The notes beneath the pieces are model-generated. The model did no database searches. It had not been told where the DNA came from and saw nothing but the letters and a program-made list of their open reading frames with translations. From NCBI RefSeq assembly GCF_008831285.2, contig NC_045147.1:3496001-3560000 (forward strand): a stretch of 64,000 nucleotides of DNA. The letters run 5' to 3'. Made by a program: the position numbers and the translations under genes. Below are positions 33,932-45,340 of the stretch, piece by piece (position 1 is the stretch's first letter; each line of letters starts with the position of its first letter). This DNA comes from Nymphaea colorata (taxonomy: Eukaryota; Streptophyta; Magnoliopsida; Nymphaeales; Nymphaeaceae).

Positions 33932-35059
33932 TGTTGTTTGTGAGGATGCATAACTGATCTCTTTACTAACGTATTCTCTCGTTTTAATAAAAAAAAAAAC
34001 ATCAGTTGCCCAATTTCTTGCAATGATTTTATAATATTTCTTGTTTTCCATGAGAGTGCGAAGCATAACAAGATTGATTGTCATTATGCATGTGTGCGGG
34101 AAAATTCAAATCAGTGAGGTAGAGACTGCATTTGCTAAAAGAGAAAATAATCTTGCAAATGCATTGAGTAAAAGCTTCCAGAAGTAAAAATATCTATTGC
34201 GTGTATGGTTGTAATGACATCTACAATGCACTTGATGGTGAGTGTTGAAAGATACAATTGCTTTGAAGACTGATGACATCTCTCATCCTTATCTTTTAGG
34301 ATTTCTAGATGTGGTTTTAGATATCGCTTAATCGTCAAAAACTATCAGTCATTGAATAGACTGGCATGAGGCTTCACGACATCGCGAGGATAATGTAGGT
34401 CAACATTAGATAGAACTATGTAAAAGTGAGTTAATTGTTTTTGTGATGCATGTAAATTAAGCCGTTGACCATGCTGTCTAATGTATCCACCCTGGATCTG
34501 CTGGAATCCTCCACTAAACACTGAGAAGCCATGGAGAGCCTTCTAAGAAAAGTTAAAGTAAAACGAAGCACAACCTCCAATATGGCTGAAACAATCAGTC
34601 AGTTCTGTCTTTATAAATGTTCTAGTCATATTTTCATATGAAGATCTTCCCAAGCCCCATGCATTCATAGCAAACAGACTTGATGTCATTCCTTCTTCCC
34701 AGCCTGCCATGCTAGCGCTCCCAAAAAATTGGGTCTTGGGTAAATTCTCAAAGGAACACTTACCTTCTTATTGCCAAGTTCCTAATACTTATACGTTCTT
34801 TTTTTGTGATGGGATGAAGATCTTGATCTTTTAATTTGTGGTACCTTGTCAGAAGATATTTAGGGTTGAGACTGCAAAAAAATATCAACAAGTAGATAAT
34901 AGTTGTTTTAAAAGAAATTAAGGTTCATGAAGCGGACACCTTGAAAATCTTGGATTGAGACATTTACTCAATTATCATTTCAACCACCAGTCACATATAT
35001 TCTCCTTGAAAATCCAAAACAAATGTGGCCAAAAATAAGTGCTGGTTTGAAATAAGATT
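33932..35059 (+). pseudogene. copia pol end plus LTR start (R2, U3) and unit tail
   Basis: Counterpart of 17469-18604: R2 pol end ~34049-34190 and the tail up to the end of the array. The MITE empty site is at ~34885-34922. No gene. Confidence 0.65.
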
Positions 35060-36600
35060 TTTTTTTTTCAGAATGTAAATTAGTTTTAGAATTTCTTCTG
35101 GACATGCTTCGCCAGTATGTCTGAAGGCCAACTTATTAGTGTTCAAACAGAATTTCATGGCCTATAAAATTTTTATAGTTTTCCATTCTTGACTTACGCC
35201 ATTCTTTTGTAATTTTTTCTTTTTTAAATTAAAGCCACAAACAATTTTGTATACTATCAAATAAATGCTTGATGTGGTCTGCACTTCTATTAACCAAAAC
35301 AAGAAAATACGTCAACTTATACATAAGATAACAATTATGTAATCTAATACTAATAGACACGAATTGAAAAGATTGCAACTAAAGCTTCTTGTTTCTCAAG
35401 TTCACAAAATTTCATTGCGGACGTCAATGGTACTTCATTCATGTTTAATGGAAAGTAAAACCTTTATGAGGAAAATCATAGGTTGTTTTGAAATAGTTAA
35501 GGGAAGGCTAAGTCTGAATATTCAAAAAGAATAGTCGTATTTGAGCTTCACGTTATTCATGTATGTCGTTGATTAAATGGTGCATATGAACCTTAACCTT
35601 ATACATCAAAGATGCTTCCAGGGCTTAAAACCCACAGGCTAGCCATCATTGGCTATAATTTTCTATGTGATCAAGTTTGTAATTGTGTAGCTAGTTAATT
35701 TGCTAGTGGTTATATGATGTAAGCTGGAATGGCATTTGGTTTTTCATCTTTCCAATTTTTGCTTATAGTAGTTGTTTTGTAGTTTTATTAGATCTTATTA
35801 GTGGTGCTTATTGTAGAAAACTATAATTGTTTGTCAGAGTTGGACATAGTGCAGAAAATTGAGCTCCTTCTACATTCTCGAACTTTCTTCTGAACAAAAA
35901 AATTGCCTACTTTGCACACTCCATGGAGAAAATTCTTAGATTTTTGGCCAAAATTTGGTGTCATTTCCTTCCCTGACACATCTACTATATCGGGGGAAAC
36001 TTTCAGAATTTTTGGACTTATTTTCATATGTGGTTTTCAAAAAATTTTCAAAAACTGGTTTCCATGGTTATCTATTTTCAGGTCTCTTTGAGAAAGTTCA
36101 TGTCTTAGGATTTAGGGGAAATTTTGAGTTCCATGAAATGGCTATTCCTTCTCTAACAACTTAGCTTTCAGACAAGCCCTATTTTGGTGAATGTGGACAT
36201 CATTTGCCCTTCTAAATTTTCTATTAGAGCATTTCTATACTATATATAATAGCGGCATTTTAGTAATTTGTTTAGTTTATTTCTTTATTTTCTTTCGTCA
36301 ATTACACTAGGTTCATTTTTTTTTGTCTCTTAATTGTAATTTGTTTCCATTTTATATTTTGACTTATTTTTCCTTGTTTTAGGTGCCTATTTTGAGACTC
36401 CTCAAGGATTCATAACTACATATAAATTGCAGATCTTGCTAGAGTCCTTGAGCAATTAGGAAAGATTTGTTTCTTGGACTGGATTGTTGTCTTTGTGTGA
36501 CTGAAATATCTTTTGTTTGAGTAACAAAGAGTATTTTATTCATTTTTTATTTGGATCTAATCAGGCACATGACTATCATGGAGATCAAGAATTTTAAGTG
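35060..36600. repeat. Old diverged copy of the promoter-relative block (right flank of the array)
   Basis: 35393-35690 carries the same ordered motifs as the hevein-like promoter and its relatives ('caagttcacaaaatttc', 'aaaacctttat', 'attcaaaaagaatagt'), again with no TATA box or peptide. 35860-36540 aligns at lower identity with 8700-9430 ('ctacattctcgaact', 'tctaacaacttagctttca'). The 176-bp MITE is absent. This block predates the U1-U3 amplification. The overlapping frames at 35821-36164 are not convincing genes. Confidence 0.65.
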
Positions 36601-36689
36601 CTATTTGATTTCCACTTGTACTTCATCAAAAACATCTTTTAAAAATACTTGACGGCAAATCTCACAGAAATTTGATCATCAAAAGTATC

Positions 36690-36860
36690 CTTGAGATAAG
36701 AAAGAGTTTTTTTAAGTAGTGTCCAACCACTGGGTCCTCTATGTATTGGCACACGCTATTTACAGCAACTGCGATGTCATGTCTAACGATAGTAGCATAT
36801 TGTAAGGCTCCAATAAATCTTCTATATGATATGGAGTCATTTAAACCGGTCTAATGCTTT
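36690..36860 (-). pseudogene. Ty1/copia pol fragment, antisense (RT/RNase H junction)
   Basis: The minus strand reads D-S-I-S-Y-R-R-F-I-G-A-L-Q-Y-A-T-I-V, then R-H-D-I-A-V-A-V-N, matching the conserved 'Y-R-S-x-V-G-A-L-Q-Y ... R-P-D-I-A-x-A-V-N' at the start of copia RNase H (P is replaced by H). Only ~55 codons are clear. No LTR or other domain was found nearby. Confidence 0.7.
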
Positions 36861-37139
36861 TTAAAGCTGGACATGTATCCATGAGATAGAGATCGCCATT
36901 ACATCTTTTGGACCTGCCCTCATTAGACATTTGATAATGTATTTTTTCTGTTATGACCAAATATTTTTCTAATAAGACGACTTCAAAACCAAGAAAATAA
37001 TGAAATTATGGTAGATCTTTGAGAGAAATCTCCATGCTGATTGAAGTTTTCAAATGGACAGTTGACAGAAAAACGGCGAAATGAAGGTGTGAACTAACAA
37101 GGCAACATACATAATCCAAACTTGATTTGAGTTGATAGC

Positions 37140-39600
37140 ACTACCAATATGAGAGAAAATGGTCCCAATTGTGGCCTATTGGGAAACAGATTGGGCCTTT
37201 TAAGTTCTTTGCTCCATCCTTAAACTATGTGCAACAAGTATTTCTTGTATAGCCATTCTCAACTATATTCAAAAGATCTTGTGACAAAAAAAAAAATCAT
37301 TTTATGCTTCCAGACTCATAATTATATCCATTAAAAATAGGCACCAATGCTTGGAAAAGGTCAAAATTATCTCAGGAATTTGTCAAATGGTTTACGCATG
37401 CATAGATATGTTTAACTTGCACACTTAATTCTTCAGCCTTCACAAACAATCACCACCTTACACAACAATGCTCAGGTTCAATCAAACCTAAGCTCTGAAA
37501 CCACCATTAGCAACAGAAAACAAACAGCAGCCAACTTGCAAGTCTAAGATGAAGTTTCCTGCCATTCCTCTTTCTGGTTTAGGCAAATTACAAATAGAAG
37601 TGGAAAACATAATAGAAAAAACATGAAAGATACAAATGGGTAACACAAAGAATCAAATGGAGAATAGAGTTTACGGCACAAACACTTTCAATTCTGATAT
37701 ATTTTGGTAGAGTAGGAGTGCTTCAATATTCCACCGCTCAGCAAAAGACCGACGTCCACCCTTCTCCCCCATCCCTCACAGTTTTAGCCCTACTTTTTAG
37801 TATCTGAGGTGCTGCCTTTGATATGCTTAACTTGCACATCAATGACCTTACACGGAGGTAGACCCTCTGTATATTCGAACTGGGGACTGAGTACGCATCT
37901 ACTGCCCCTGACTCAAGCTATTGCATCAACCTCTTGGAGTTATGAGTGCTGGCCTCTAGTATTTTGCTTGCTGCTCAGGTGAGTTGATTAAAAGGTGATG
38001 AAGTGAGGTTAGGTAAGTCCATCATCAGGCAAGGCGTGGGCCTGACAGCATTGATTCATTGAAGAGTAAGTTTCACTGTTAAAATTGTCAAGTGTAAACT
38101 ATTAATAAAAATAATGAAAATTTTGAAAAAAAGACAATTAAATAATAAATATATCAATAAAGAACAATCTTAAAAAGCACATTTAATTAGTGTAATCATC
38201 TTTGGCCAAGAAACTGAGCAGCAAGAACAGTATTATATTTTCATTCAAAATCTTGTCCAATTATAAGTTAGTTTGCTCGATTCTCGTGCGGTTCTAGAAT
38301 AATTTAAAACTCTATTCTAAAATGATTAAAAGCACAGATCCCAACTACATAGAGCCCAGAAAACAAGCATTATGCATTGAAAAACAAGACTTGCTGCTGG
38401 AAAAGGGCAGAACACTGCCAGCTGGGATATCTGATTCAAACACGATCAAATGCATGTGGATCAGTTTGTATCCATTTTTTTTTATAGAAAATCAACATAA
38501 GCATGATGCTACGATGATTCGGCAGCCCTGCCCTGATTCTTTGAGTCTTATTAAAACTGACACTTACGACTGTCTATTTGGTTCTCTTGTGGTCTACATC
38601 TTTCTTACCATGGGCTGGCATAACAATACAAGCTGGAGGTTGGTAGGCAGTCAGTCTTAATTCTGAGTATCAGGGGCATCAGCTTCCTTTGCTAATACAA
38701 AAGGAGGTCACTAATACACAAACTGAAGTACAGTGGGAGCGGTGCCTCGAGGCCTCGCAAGTATGCCTTATACTTTAACAAACCATTTAACAATAATAAC
38801 ACATTGTTATTGTCTCGTTAATGTGTCTCAAAAAATAAGAAAAATTCATTGAATATTGTAACAAGTGTTCGTTGAATCTGCTCTATTTTTGTGATACATA
38901 TATAAGACAGTAACAATGTGTTACTGATCAGACAAAGGATTGGGTAAAACCTAATTCGGCTCTTTGGGGCTGTTTGTTATTCTTTCATGAATCTTGATTC
39001 ATGGAACACTAGAATAAGTCCTCCATGAATCTACCCTAATGTATAGGTAAAATTCATGCAAAACTTTGACAAGTCAATCTACCGTTATCTAAAGGCAAAT
39101 TCATGGAATAGTAACAAATTGTTCTTATTATCAAACATTTTAATAACATGGTTCCTGGCATCAAAGCGGAGGTCTAAAATGCGACTTGACTTGAATGGAG
39201 TGGAGGCCCTACCTTGAGCTCATTTTCCTGTCTTTAAAATTGTATAGGGCTGCACAGAGGATATATGCAGATTAGTTCGATACAAAGTGGAACCTTCAAA
39301 ATGCTACTTGGCAACGAATCCTCCTCTTTATAGTGAGAGAGGCGTCATACTTGGGAACAAACACCACGTGGACAACATCTACTGGGAACGTATTTTCCAT
39401 GCTGTGAAAATCTATGAAGCTTATAAAAGTCGGGGAAATTTCTGAAACTAATAAAATTAATGAAACTTGTGAAATTCATGAAATTTGGGAAGTGTATAAA
39501 TTTTGGAACATTGTTCACGACAACACCTTTGTCAATAACTTTCATTCAATTTCTTCTTTCATTATGTCAACTAGAAACAAACACAAATTAAATATGTAAA
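37140..39600. repeat. Carboxylesterase-block flank, copy A
   Basis: Segments here recur in order at 45340-48350: 'tggcctattgggaaacagat' against 'tggcctattgaaaaacagac', 'tgtttaacttg', 'caatcaccaccttacacaac' and 'gggtgatgaag'-type segments. It is a diverged segmental duplicate lying downstream of each carboxylesterase copy. No gene is recognised; the 112-codon frame at 38322-38660 does not stay open in copy B. 38960-39150 is a palindromic 'attcatggaa' repeat of the dispersed short-repeat family. Confidence 0.65.
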
Positions 39601-39625
39601 CACATAAAGATCTCATTATAGTGAC

Positions 39626-40943
39626 TAGGGCTGCACAACAAGTCGAGCCAACTCGGGCTCGACTCGAACTCGCTTTGAAAAACTCGACTCGAGCTCGACT
39701 CGTTTATAAACGAGTCGAGTTCGAGCTGAAAGTTAAACTCGAATCAATAAACGAGTTGAGTTCAAGTTGTAAGAACTCGACTCGTTTATGCTCGGCTCGG
39801 CTCGATTGTTAAAAATCGTTTCGTTTAATTATATGAACCGGTTCACCGAGCCACCAATTCACCGATTTAGGTTAAACTTTTTTTGTTTATTACGTTTTCA
39901 TCTTTAACACTTTCGTTTCGACTTCTCCCTGCCTCTCTCTCATTTTTACTGCCCACAGCTGCAACGACTCACCACCGCCGCACACGCCATGACCACCACC
40001 ACTCACCTGATGTGCAACGGTGCCAAAGCGGTGGAAGGGACATTGGGGCTAACGTTAGGGTTCCTCCGATTCTAATCACCTCTCCTCGCAACGGAAAGAG
40101 GCGATAAGGTTAAGGGTTCCGCCTTCGCATAGATATTTGGGCAACGATGCGACCATCCAGCAAAGTCCAGCCACTATACTGGTTAGTCTCTCTTCTCACC
40201 TTTCCTTGAAACCCTAGCGTTCTTTTGAAGCTCCGCCATACATGTTTAGGCTTTTTTCACAGGTGGATGTCGAGACAGAGGTCGCTGCCAGACAGATAAA
40301 GAGGACAGATGAAGAGGAGGACGTTCAAGAAGTTCAGTTTTAGGGGAGTTGATCTCGATGCCCTCCTTGACATGCCCACAAAGGAGCTCATCAAACTCTT
40401 CCATGTCCTGGCTCAAATAAGGTTTGTATCTCTCGCACTCTGTTTTTCATCCTCCTCCCTCTCTCTTTCTCTTTTACATGGTTTTCCATCTTTTTGACGA
40501 ATGTGTAGGTTCCAGAGAGGTTTGAAGAGGAAGCCGATGGCATTGATCAAGAAAATGCACAAAGCAGTAATCAATCTCTTCCTTAAATTTCATTTTGTTT
40601 GAGAAACATCTTCCTGGTTGAGTTTGAATTGGGGCTTCAGCACATAGTTGTTTTTCATGGTGGATTTTGTCTGCCTACATTTTGCCTTTTTTAGTTGTAC
40701 CATAGAATTTGCTTTGGTGTCGTAAATGAATTAAACGAGTTGACATAAACAAGTTTAAAAAAACAAGTCATAAACGAGTTAAGGGAGTCGAGTTCGAGCT
40801 CGACTCTGTATATTCGAGTCGAGCTCGAGCTTGTGTTAGGGAGCTCGACTCGAGTTCGAGTCGAGTTCGCGCTCGAGCTCTATGAGCCCAGTCGAGCTCA
40901 AGCTGGGCAAGCTCGAGCTCGACTCGGCTCATGTGCAGCCTTA
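39626..40943. mobile_element. hAT element (1318 bp) carrying a ribosomal protein S15 gene fragment
   Basis: Perfect 8-bp target duplication 'atagtgac' at 39618-39625 and 40944-40951. Terminal inverted repeats are 'tagggctgcaca' (left) and 'taaggctgcaca' (right, read inward). CGAGTC/GAGCTC-rich subterminal regions are present on both sides. No transposase is seen, so it is non-autonomous. The middle holds a broken 40S S15 gene with introns. The paralogous locus at 48331-48365 lacks the element and reads through the target ('tcattcactgagacactttg'), confirming both ends and showing insertion after the carboxylesterase-block duplication. Confidence 0.92.
40263..40566 (+). pseudogene. RPS15: 40S ribosomal protein S15 gene fragment inside the hAT element
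   Basis: Exon 40263-40421 begins after 'cttttttcacag' with D-V-E-T-E-V-A-A, then, in a shifted frame, [20 protein letters not shown], the hallmark N-terminal part of cytosolic S15. The intron 40422-40508 (GT...AG) separates it from exon 40509-40566, coding R-F-Q-R-G-L-K-R-K-P-M-A-L-I-K-K. A third donor GT follows at 40567. The frame is broken between the acidic start and the RTFKK part by a short insertion ('acagatgaagagga'), the C-terminal half of S15 is absent, and there are substitutions. It is a captured, intron-containing, non-functional fragment. Sequence upstream (about 39880-40250) may be the gene's leader, first exon and first intron. Confidence 0.85.
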
Positions 40944-41166
40944 ATAGTGACCGTGACACTTTGACCAATTTGTGGCAGCCGTGATCTCCAAAAAGATGTA
41001 AAGCAAAGAGGAAAAGAAAAATAGCTAGTAGTTTTTTTTTAAGAAATTTTGTCGGATTTCGTCCACATTACTGCCAAATGTTAGGTAGAAAGAGAAGCTT
41101 TTGGCTTTTGGCAACAAGAAAGAGCATCTGAAACTCGTCCTTCTACAACGGACGGCCAGGATGGTG

Positions 41167-42123
41167 TCACTCACTATTGATGAACGAAGCAAATCGCTTG
41201 AGCAGCAACTTCGCCTTCTCATCCTCTGGCCTGGCCTGAACAGATGAAAAACGTGTTCCTCCCCTTCCACCTCCGCCTCCCCCTTCCAACCGCTAGCAGT
41301 CAAGGCTTCCTAGAACCACCGGCCATGGCCCCGCAGGAAGTCCTTTCCAGCAATGGCTACCAACACGCGCCTGCATCCCAGCCCAGAGAGGGACGGCGAG
41401 CCAACTGCTAGCGGATTCATAATGGGGTCGTCGACTCCAGGGCTGGCAGGGCACGCCAACTTCCATATCAACTCTACACGTGCTGCCAACACTGGCAACT
41501 CACCGTCGAGGAGAGTCGACGACCAGAAGTATGGATGGACCAGAAGGGTCCCCTAGATCTTCACCAGGTCTTCGACTAGCGGACCCAATCCATGAACTGC
41601 AGATGTGCCGCCTGCTCTTATGGCTACATGGTGGACGAGGTTGGCACCGGCGCTGTCGCCGGTGACCATGATGTGGCTGAGGTCGGCATGATTGGCGATC
41701 CACAGCTCAGTGCCTGGTCTAGTCTGGCGCGCCACCCACTGGAAGGCTGCCCAGCAGTCGTGGTGGCAAGTTGGGGCATGATGTTCTGGGGCAAGGCGGT
41801 ACTCGACGGAGACGGCCCTCGACTCGGCGACGAGGGAGTTGAGGTAGTTGTGGTAGAGAGGGAAAAAGGCAGATCCGCTGAAGAAGCCACCACCATGGAA
41901 ATAGAGGCAGCCGGTGATGGTTGCCGGAAAGTGGGGGGAGGTAGAGGCGGGCGGAGAGGGTAGTCTCAGGGTCGATGAGGACGTCCTTTAAGGATACACC
42001 GGTGGTATGATGGTCGGTGGAGGGAGGGACCCTCTCATTGCCCTTCAGCCTCTCTACCTGGCTGTCCTTATGGAGCCGAATGAATCCAGGGACTTGGCCT
42101 ATCAACTCTGCAGAGGAATCCAT
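41167..42123 (-). pseudogene. Plant carboxylesterase (CXE-type), copy A, decayed
   Basis: Start codon at 42121-42123 (M-D-S-S-A-E-L). Plant class-I-type carboxylesterases are ~310-330 residue alpha/beta hydrolases of the hormone-sensitive-lipase group. Recognisable on the minus strand are the 'VERLKGNERVPPS' and 'SLKDVLIDPET' N-terminal segments, the HGGG oxyanion region reached only after a frame change, the nucleophile motif G-D-S-A-G (near 41660), 'LACPASPGVDDP', 'GKDFLRGHG' and the histidine segment 'GEEHVFHLF'. At least two frame changes and two in-frame stops (after D-L-V-K-I and after R-W-F) break it. It is intronless in this view. Substrate unknown. Confidence 0.85.
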
Positions 42124-42263
42124 GCTTTAGAGAGAGAGAGAGAGTGTGTGCGCGCCTAGTGTGTAGCCTTTCTTCTTACCATAAATGGGTACTTTTTCAG
42201 TTTCCTATTTTCATTTTTTTTCTAGGTGTCCATGTTGGGATGCTTTTATTATTTATTTGTAAT

Positions 42264-43989
42264 TAGGCCTTGGCGCTGGCCCAGCTGCAGCCGGGGCTGG
42301 GCCTATCTTTTACCTTATCGCTTTATGCCCGTCCCGGCATCATAACGGGCCGCGTCCGGGCTAACCTACTTGACTCGTTGGGGCCCGTTAGCTATGATTC
42401 AAGTTTTGAGTTTTTAAGCTTTTAACATTTTACGAAAGGCATTTGGGTTTTCGAGTTTCCACTTTTCCTTTTACGTTGGAAAGAGAAAGAGTTGTAGGTG
42501 TTGAGCCACTGCCACCGTTGCCGCACCACTGGTCCACCACCGCCGCCATCGCCCTCCGGTGCACCTCATGGCAGGACTAACAAGTGCTGGGGTTCGATCG
42601 TCAGTTGTCACCGAGTCTGTTTCCCCTCCAGTGGTTCTGGTAGGAGGCTATTGATTTTCATCTTCACAGTGAGCAGGTATACAAGTGATTTCCTTTTATT
42701 TTGAATTCTTAAAGTTGGTGGTTTAAATTGAGAAGTTCCATTCAGTTGGCTCTGTTCTTTTTCTTGATAGATCAGATTTTTGTCTGCTCTGTTTGGTTTT
42801 CCCACGCACGTTTAGCAATTCTTGAAATATCACCAGACTTGATTATTGTGTCTATCTCCTCTTGTTTGCTGCATTACCTTCTCTTGATGTTAGTTAGCAT
42901 CACACACAAACGCAACTCTTGATCTATCTTGCCTAAATGTGGACTACAGCTCTGTTTTTGGCTAACTATTAAAAGAATATGTTTAAGCATCTATATTTTC
43001 TATCTCGAAATTGTAAAACAAATGATAGTACGCGAGAGAGTTATATCTCTGTTTATATTGCTTAGTCTAGTTCAAATAGTTGTTTTTTCTATCTCCCTGT
43101 TTGATCTTTAGTTCTTGGGTGCATTTCGATGGAAAAAGAAGAGGGGGTCAAACAATTTGCAGATATAACGCACACATTGAAAAACTTAGTGGAGAGTTCT
43201 CTGGTTATAAAAACGTGATGCTTTTTACTGGAGCTAGTTGCTTGCTCTCTCTGTCCACACTTACATGTATGCTTGCAAACAAGCACCTGTTAACTTTTAT
43301 TAACATTTTTTTTTATGTTAAATTAAAAATGGACATTTCAAGGTTGCTGATAGACTCAGAAGATGTTTACTTTGATTTTCAAACTTTCTTTTTAGTTAAG
43401 AGTGATGGCTAATCAATCAATGATAATCATGCTGGTGGTACTGGCTTTAGATGTTTCTTGGTGGCTGCTGGTGCTACAGTTTGATTGTATAATTTAGAAT
43501 TGCTGAAGTTGAATTTGCTTGTTGTGGCTGAAGTTGAGTTCAAGCTGCATTGAACTGTGACCATCATATTTTTCTTTTTAATCTTTTGATGCAGACGTCA
43601 CTCTCTTGAGTAATGTTAGAGCAAATATTACATCCATTGATTTGATCAAGACTCCTCAAAAGTGAGGCTCAAATGAAATTTGAAAATGAAAAGACAGGAC
43701 AAAGTGTACGCGAAAGTGGTTCTTTCAAAAGAGGTTCAACATTTAAAATTATATATGCACATGAGATTAAAAACAGTGTGGAACCGCCCTGGCCCGACCC
43801 GGCCAAGTTCGGTAGTTAAAAAACGAGTCAGGCCGAGCCTCAAATGTGGTTGAGTATGCCTGGTACCCGACCCGGCCTAGCCCCTTAATAGTCGGGCGAG
43901 TAGCAAGCCAACCCGATCCAACTTTGGGTCGTTAACAACATTCACTAAACGGGTCGGGCCAGCCCGGCCCGGCCCAATGCCCAGGCCTA
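42264..43989. mobile_element. hAT-like element, 1.7 kb, possible gene capture
   Basis: Ends are inverted: 'taggccttggc' at the left and 'taggcctgggc' read inward from the right, the same end family as the 450-bp MITE. Flanks 'tttgtaat' and 'attgtagt' agree at 6 of 8 positions, an aged target duplication. GC-rich subterminal GGCCCG motifs lie on both sides, with a lower-GC interior. The corresponding place upstream of carboxylesterase B (~49708-49725) has no such element. The interior (42480-43600) looks gene-like (CCACCG-rich leader, a possible donor at 42677) but no protein family was recognised. Confidence 0.6.
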
Positions 43990-45340
43990 TTGTAGTGTCT
44001 CATACTCTTGGCTAGGATTTTAAGAGATTGTTTGGCAATAATAATTTATTGTTGATGTCTTCTAAACATTTAAAAAAAAAAAAGTAGATTCCTGAAATGT
44101 TTCAATAATTACTTCATAAATGCACTCTACTTTTTACTTTTTGAGATAGATTCATAGATCATATACATTATCTTTTGCTGCTAAACACCTCATAAAGAGT
44201 TTTTCTTTTTTGGCTTTGAGAATCATAGCTATATACGAAAGTTTTAGTTATCAATTTGATTTATATAAGTGGTATTCATCTAAACTACAAATTAGACCGT
44301 GAGTTCAAGGATAGTCAGCAGTCAATCAAAGTCCTCGTGATTGTTGACTGGTTGTCTGGTTCTCCACTTGTTCAATTTGAAGCTTCGTCGTATATATATT
44401 TGAAAGATTATTTTGAACTATTATAAAATGTGGCGATGAAAGTTATTTAAAATCTATAATTGAAAGTAATTTCTAGGGATCTAATCTTAGTTCGTAAAAC
44501 ACTAGCACATCATAACTTGCAAAAAAAAAAAAAAAATCAGTGTCATTTGATCGTCCGGTCTTGGATCCTCGTAGCTTTCCATTTTCTTGTTTTAAATCAG
44601 AAATCACACGTGTACGGCTATTTTCAGATAAAATAGTTTGCTTTTGAACTGAACAATTTTTTTTTCCACAATTATTTTGACTTTCGTCCTTTTTCTGAAC
44701 CCTGCCTCGGATTCTGTCAAATTTGGAGGCTAAGACATTACTTCGACTGTTGGGACAATTCAATATCATTTTTTAAAAAATTCAGTTTACATTATCGTGC
44801 ATATTATATCAATTTATGTTTATACTCGTACTTAAGTTAATAAAGGGTATTGCCGTCTTCCTTATTAAATTTGACTACTTTCAAATCTAACTTATGCATA
44901 CTTAAGTGGCCCGTTGGCAAGAGTAAGACATCGTTATCGGCTTATGAATATATTTAAAAAAATGAAGTAGATTCATGAAGCATTATAACTGTTTTATTTT
45001 TTAGAATAGATTCATGGAACCCTAATAATGTGTTATTATTACGAAATGACTTTTAAAGGGTCTTTTGTTTGACTCAAATTTAAAATCAGAGTTAATTTGA
45101 GATCATTAAGGATTTGAGGTCAGACTCTCATTGTCCAACATCAAATCTAAAGTTTTTGCCATACAGGGAAAATCCAACATCAAGTATCATGGTGAAATAT
45201 GGTATTTACCTTTTACGGTCGTTACCTTTTTACCACCTTACCTAAGAATAATCCAAGCTTCATTTAATGTGATAGTACCTTTTATGGTCGTTATTTTTTT
45301 ACCACGACAATATCTTGAGAATAATCCAAACTTCATTTAA
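43990..45340. other. Intergenic upstream flank of carboxylesterase A
   Basis: 44280-44830 is a diverged copy of 49960-50460 ('tttgatcgtc', 'ttgaaatcagg'-type and 'tgtgtacggcta' motifs). 44030-44170 and 44940-45050 carry the 'tagattcatgaa' dispersed short repeat. The minus-strand frame 44473-44769 is not conserved in the other copy. No gene. Confidence 0.6.

Larger units (their letters stand above)
26835..35059. repeat. Array unit U3
   Basis: Last and most regular unit, nearly identical to U2. At its right end the sequence continues into 'aagatttttttttttcagaa' and an older diverged block, whereas U1 and U2 switch there to the start of the next unit. U3 thus keeps what looks like the ancestral right flank. 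Confidence 0.95.

Noticed and set aside
38322-38660. 112-codon frame
   Set aside because: The duplicated segment at 47060-47400 does not keep this frame and there is no recognisable domain.
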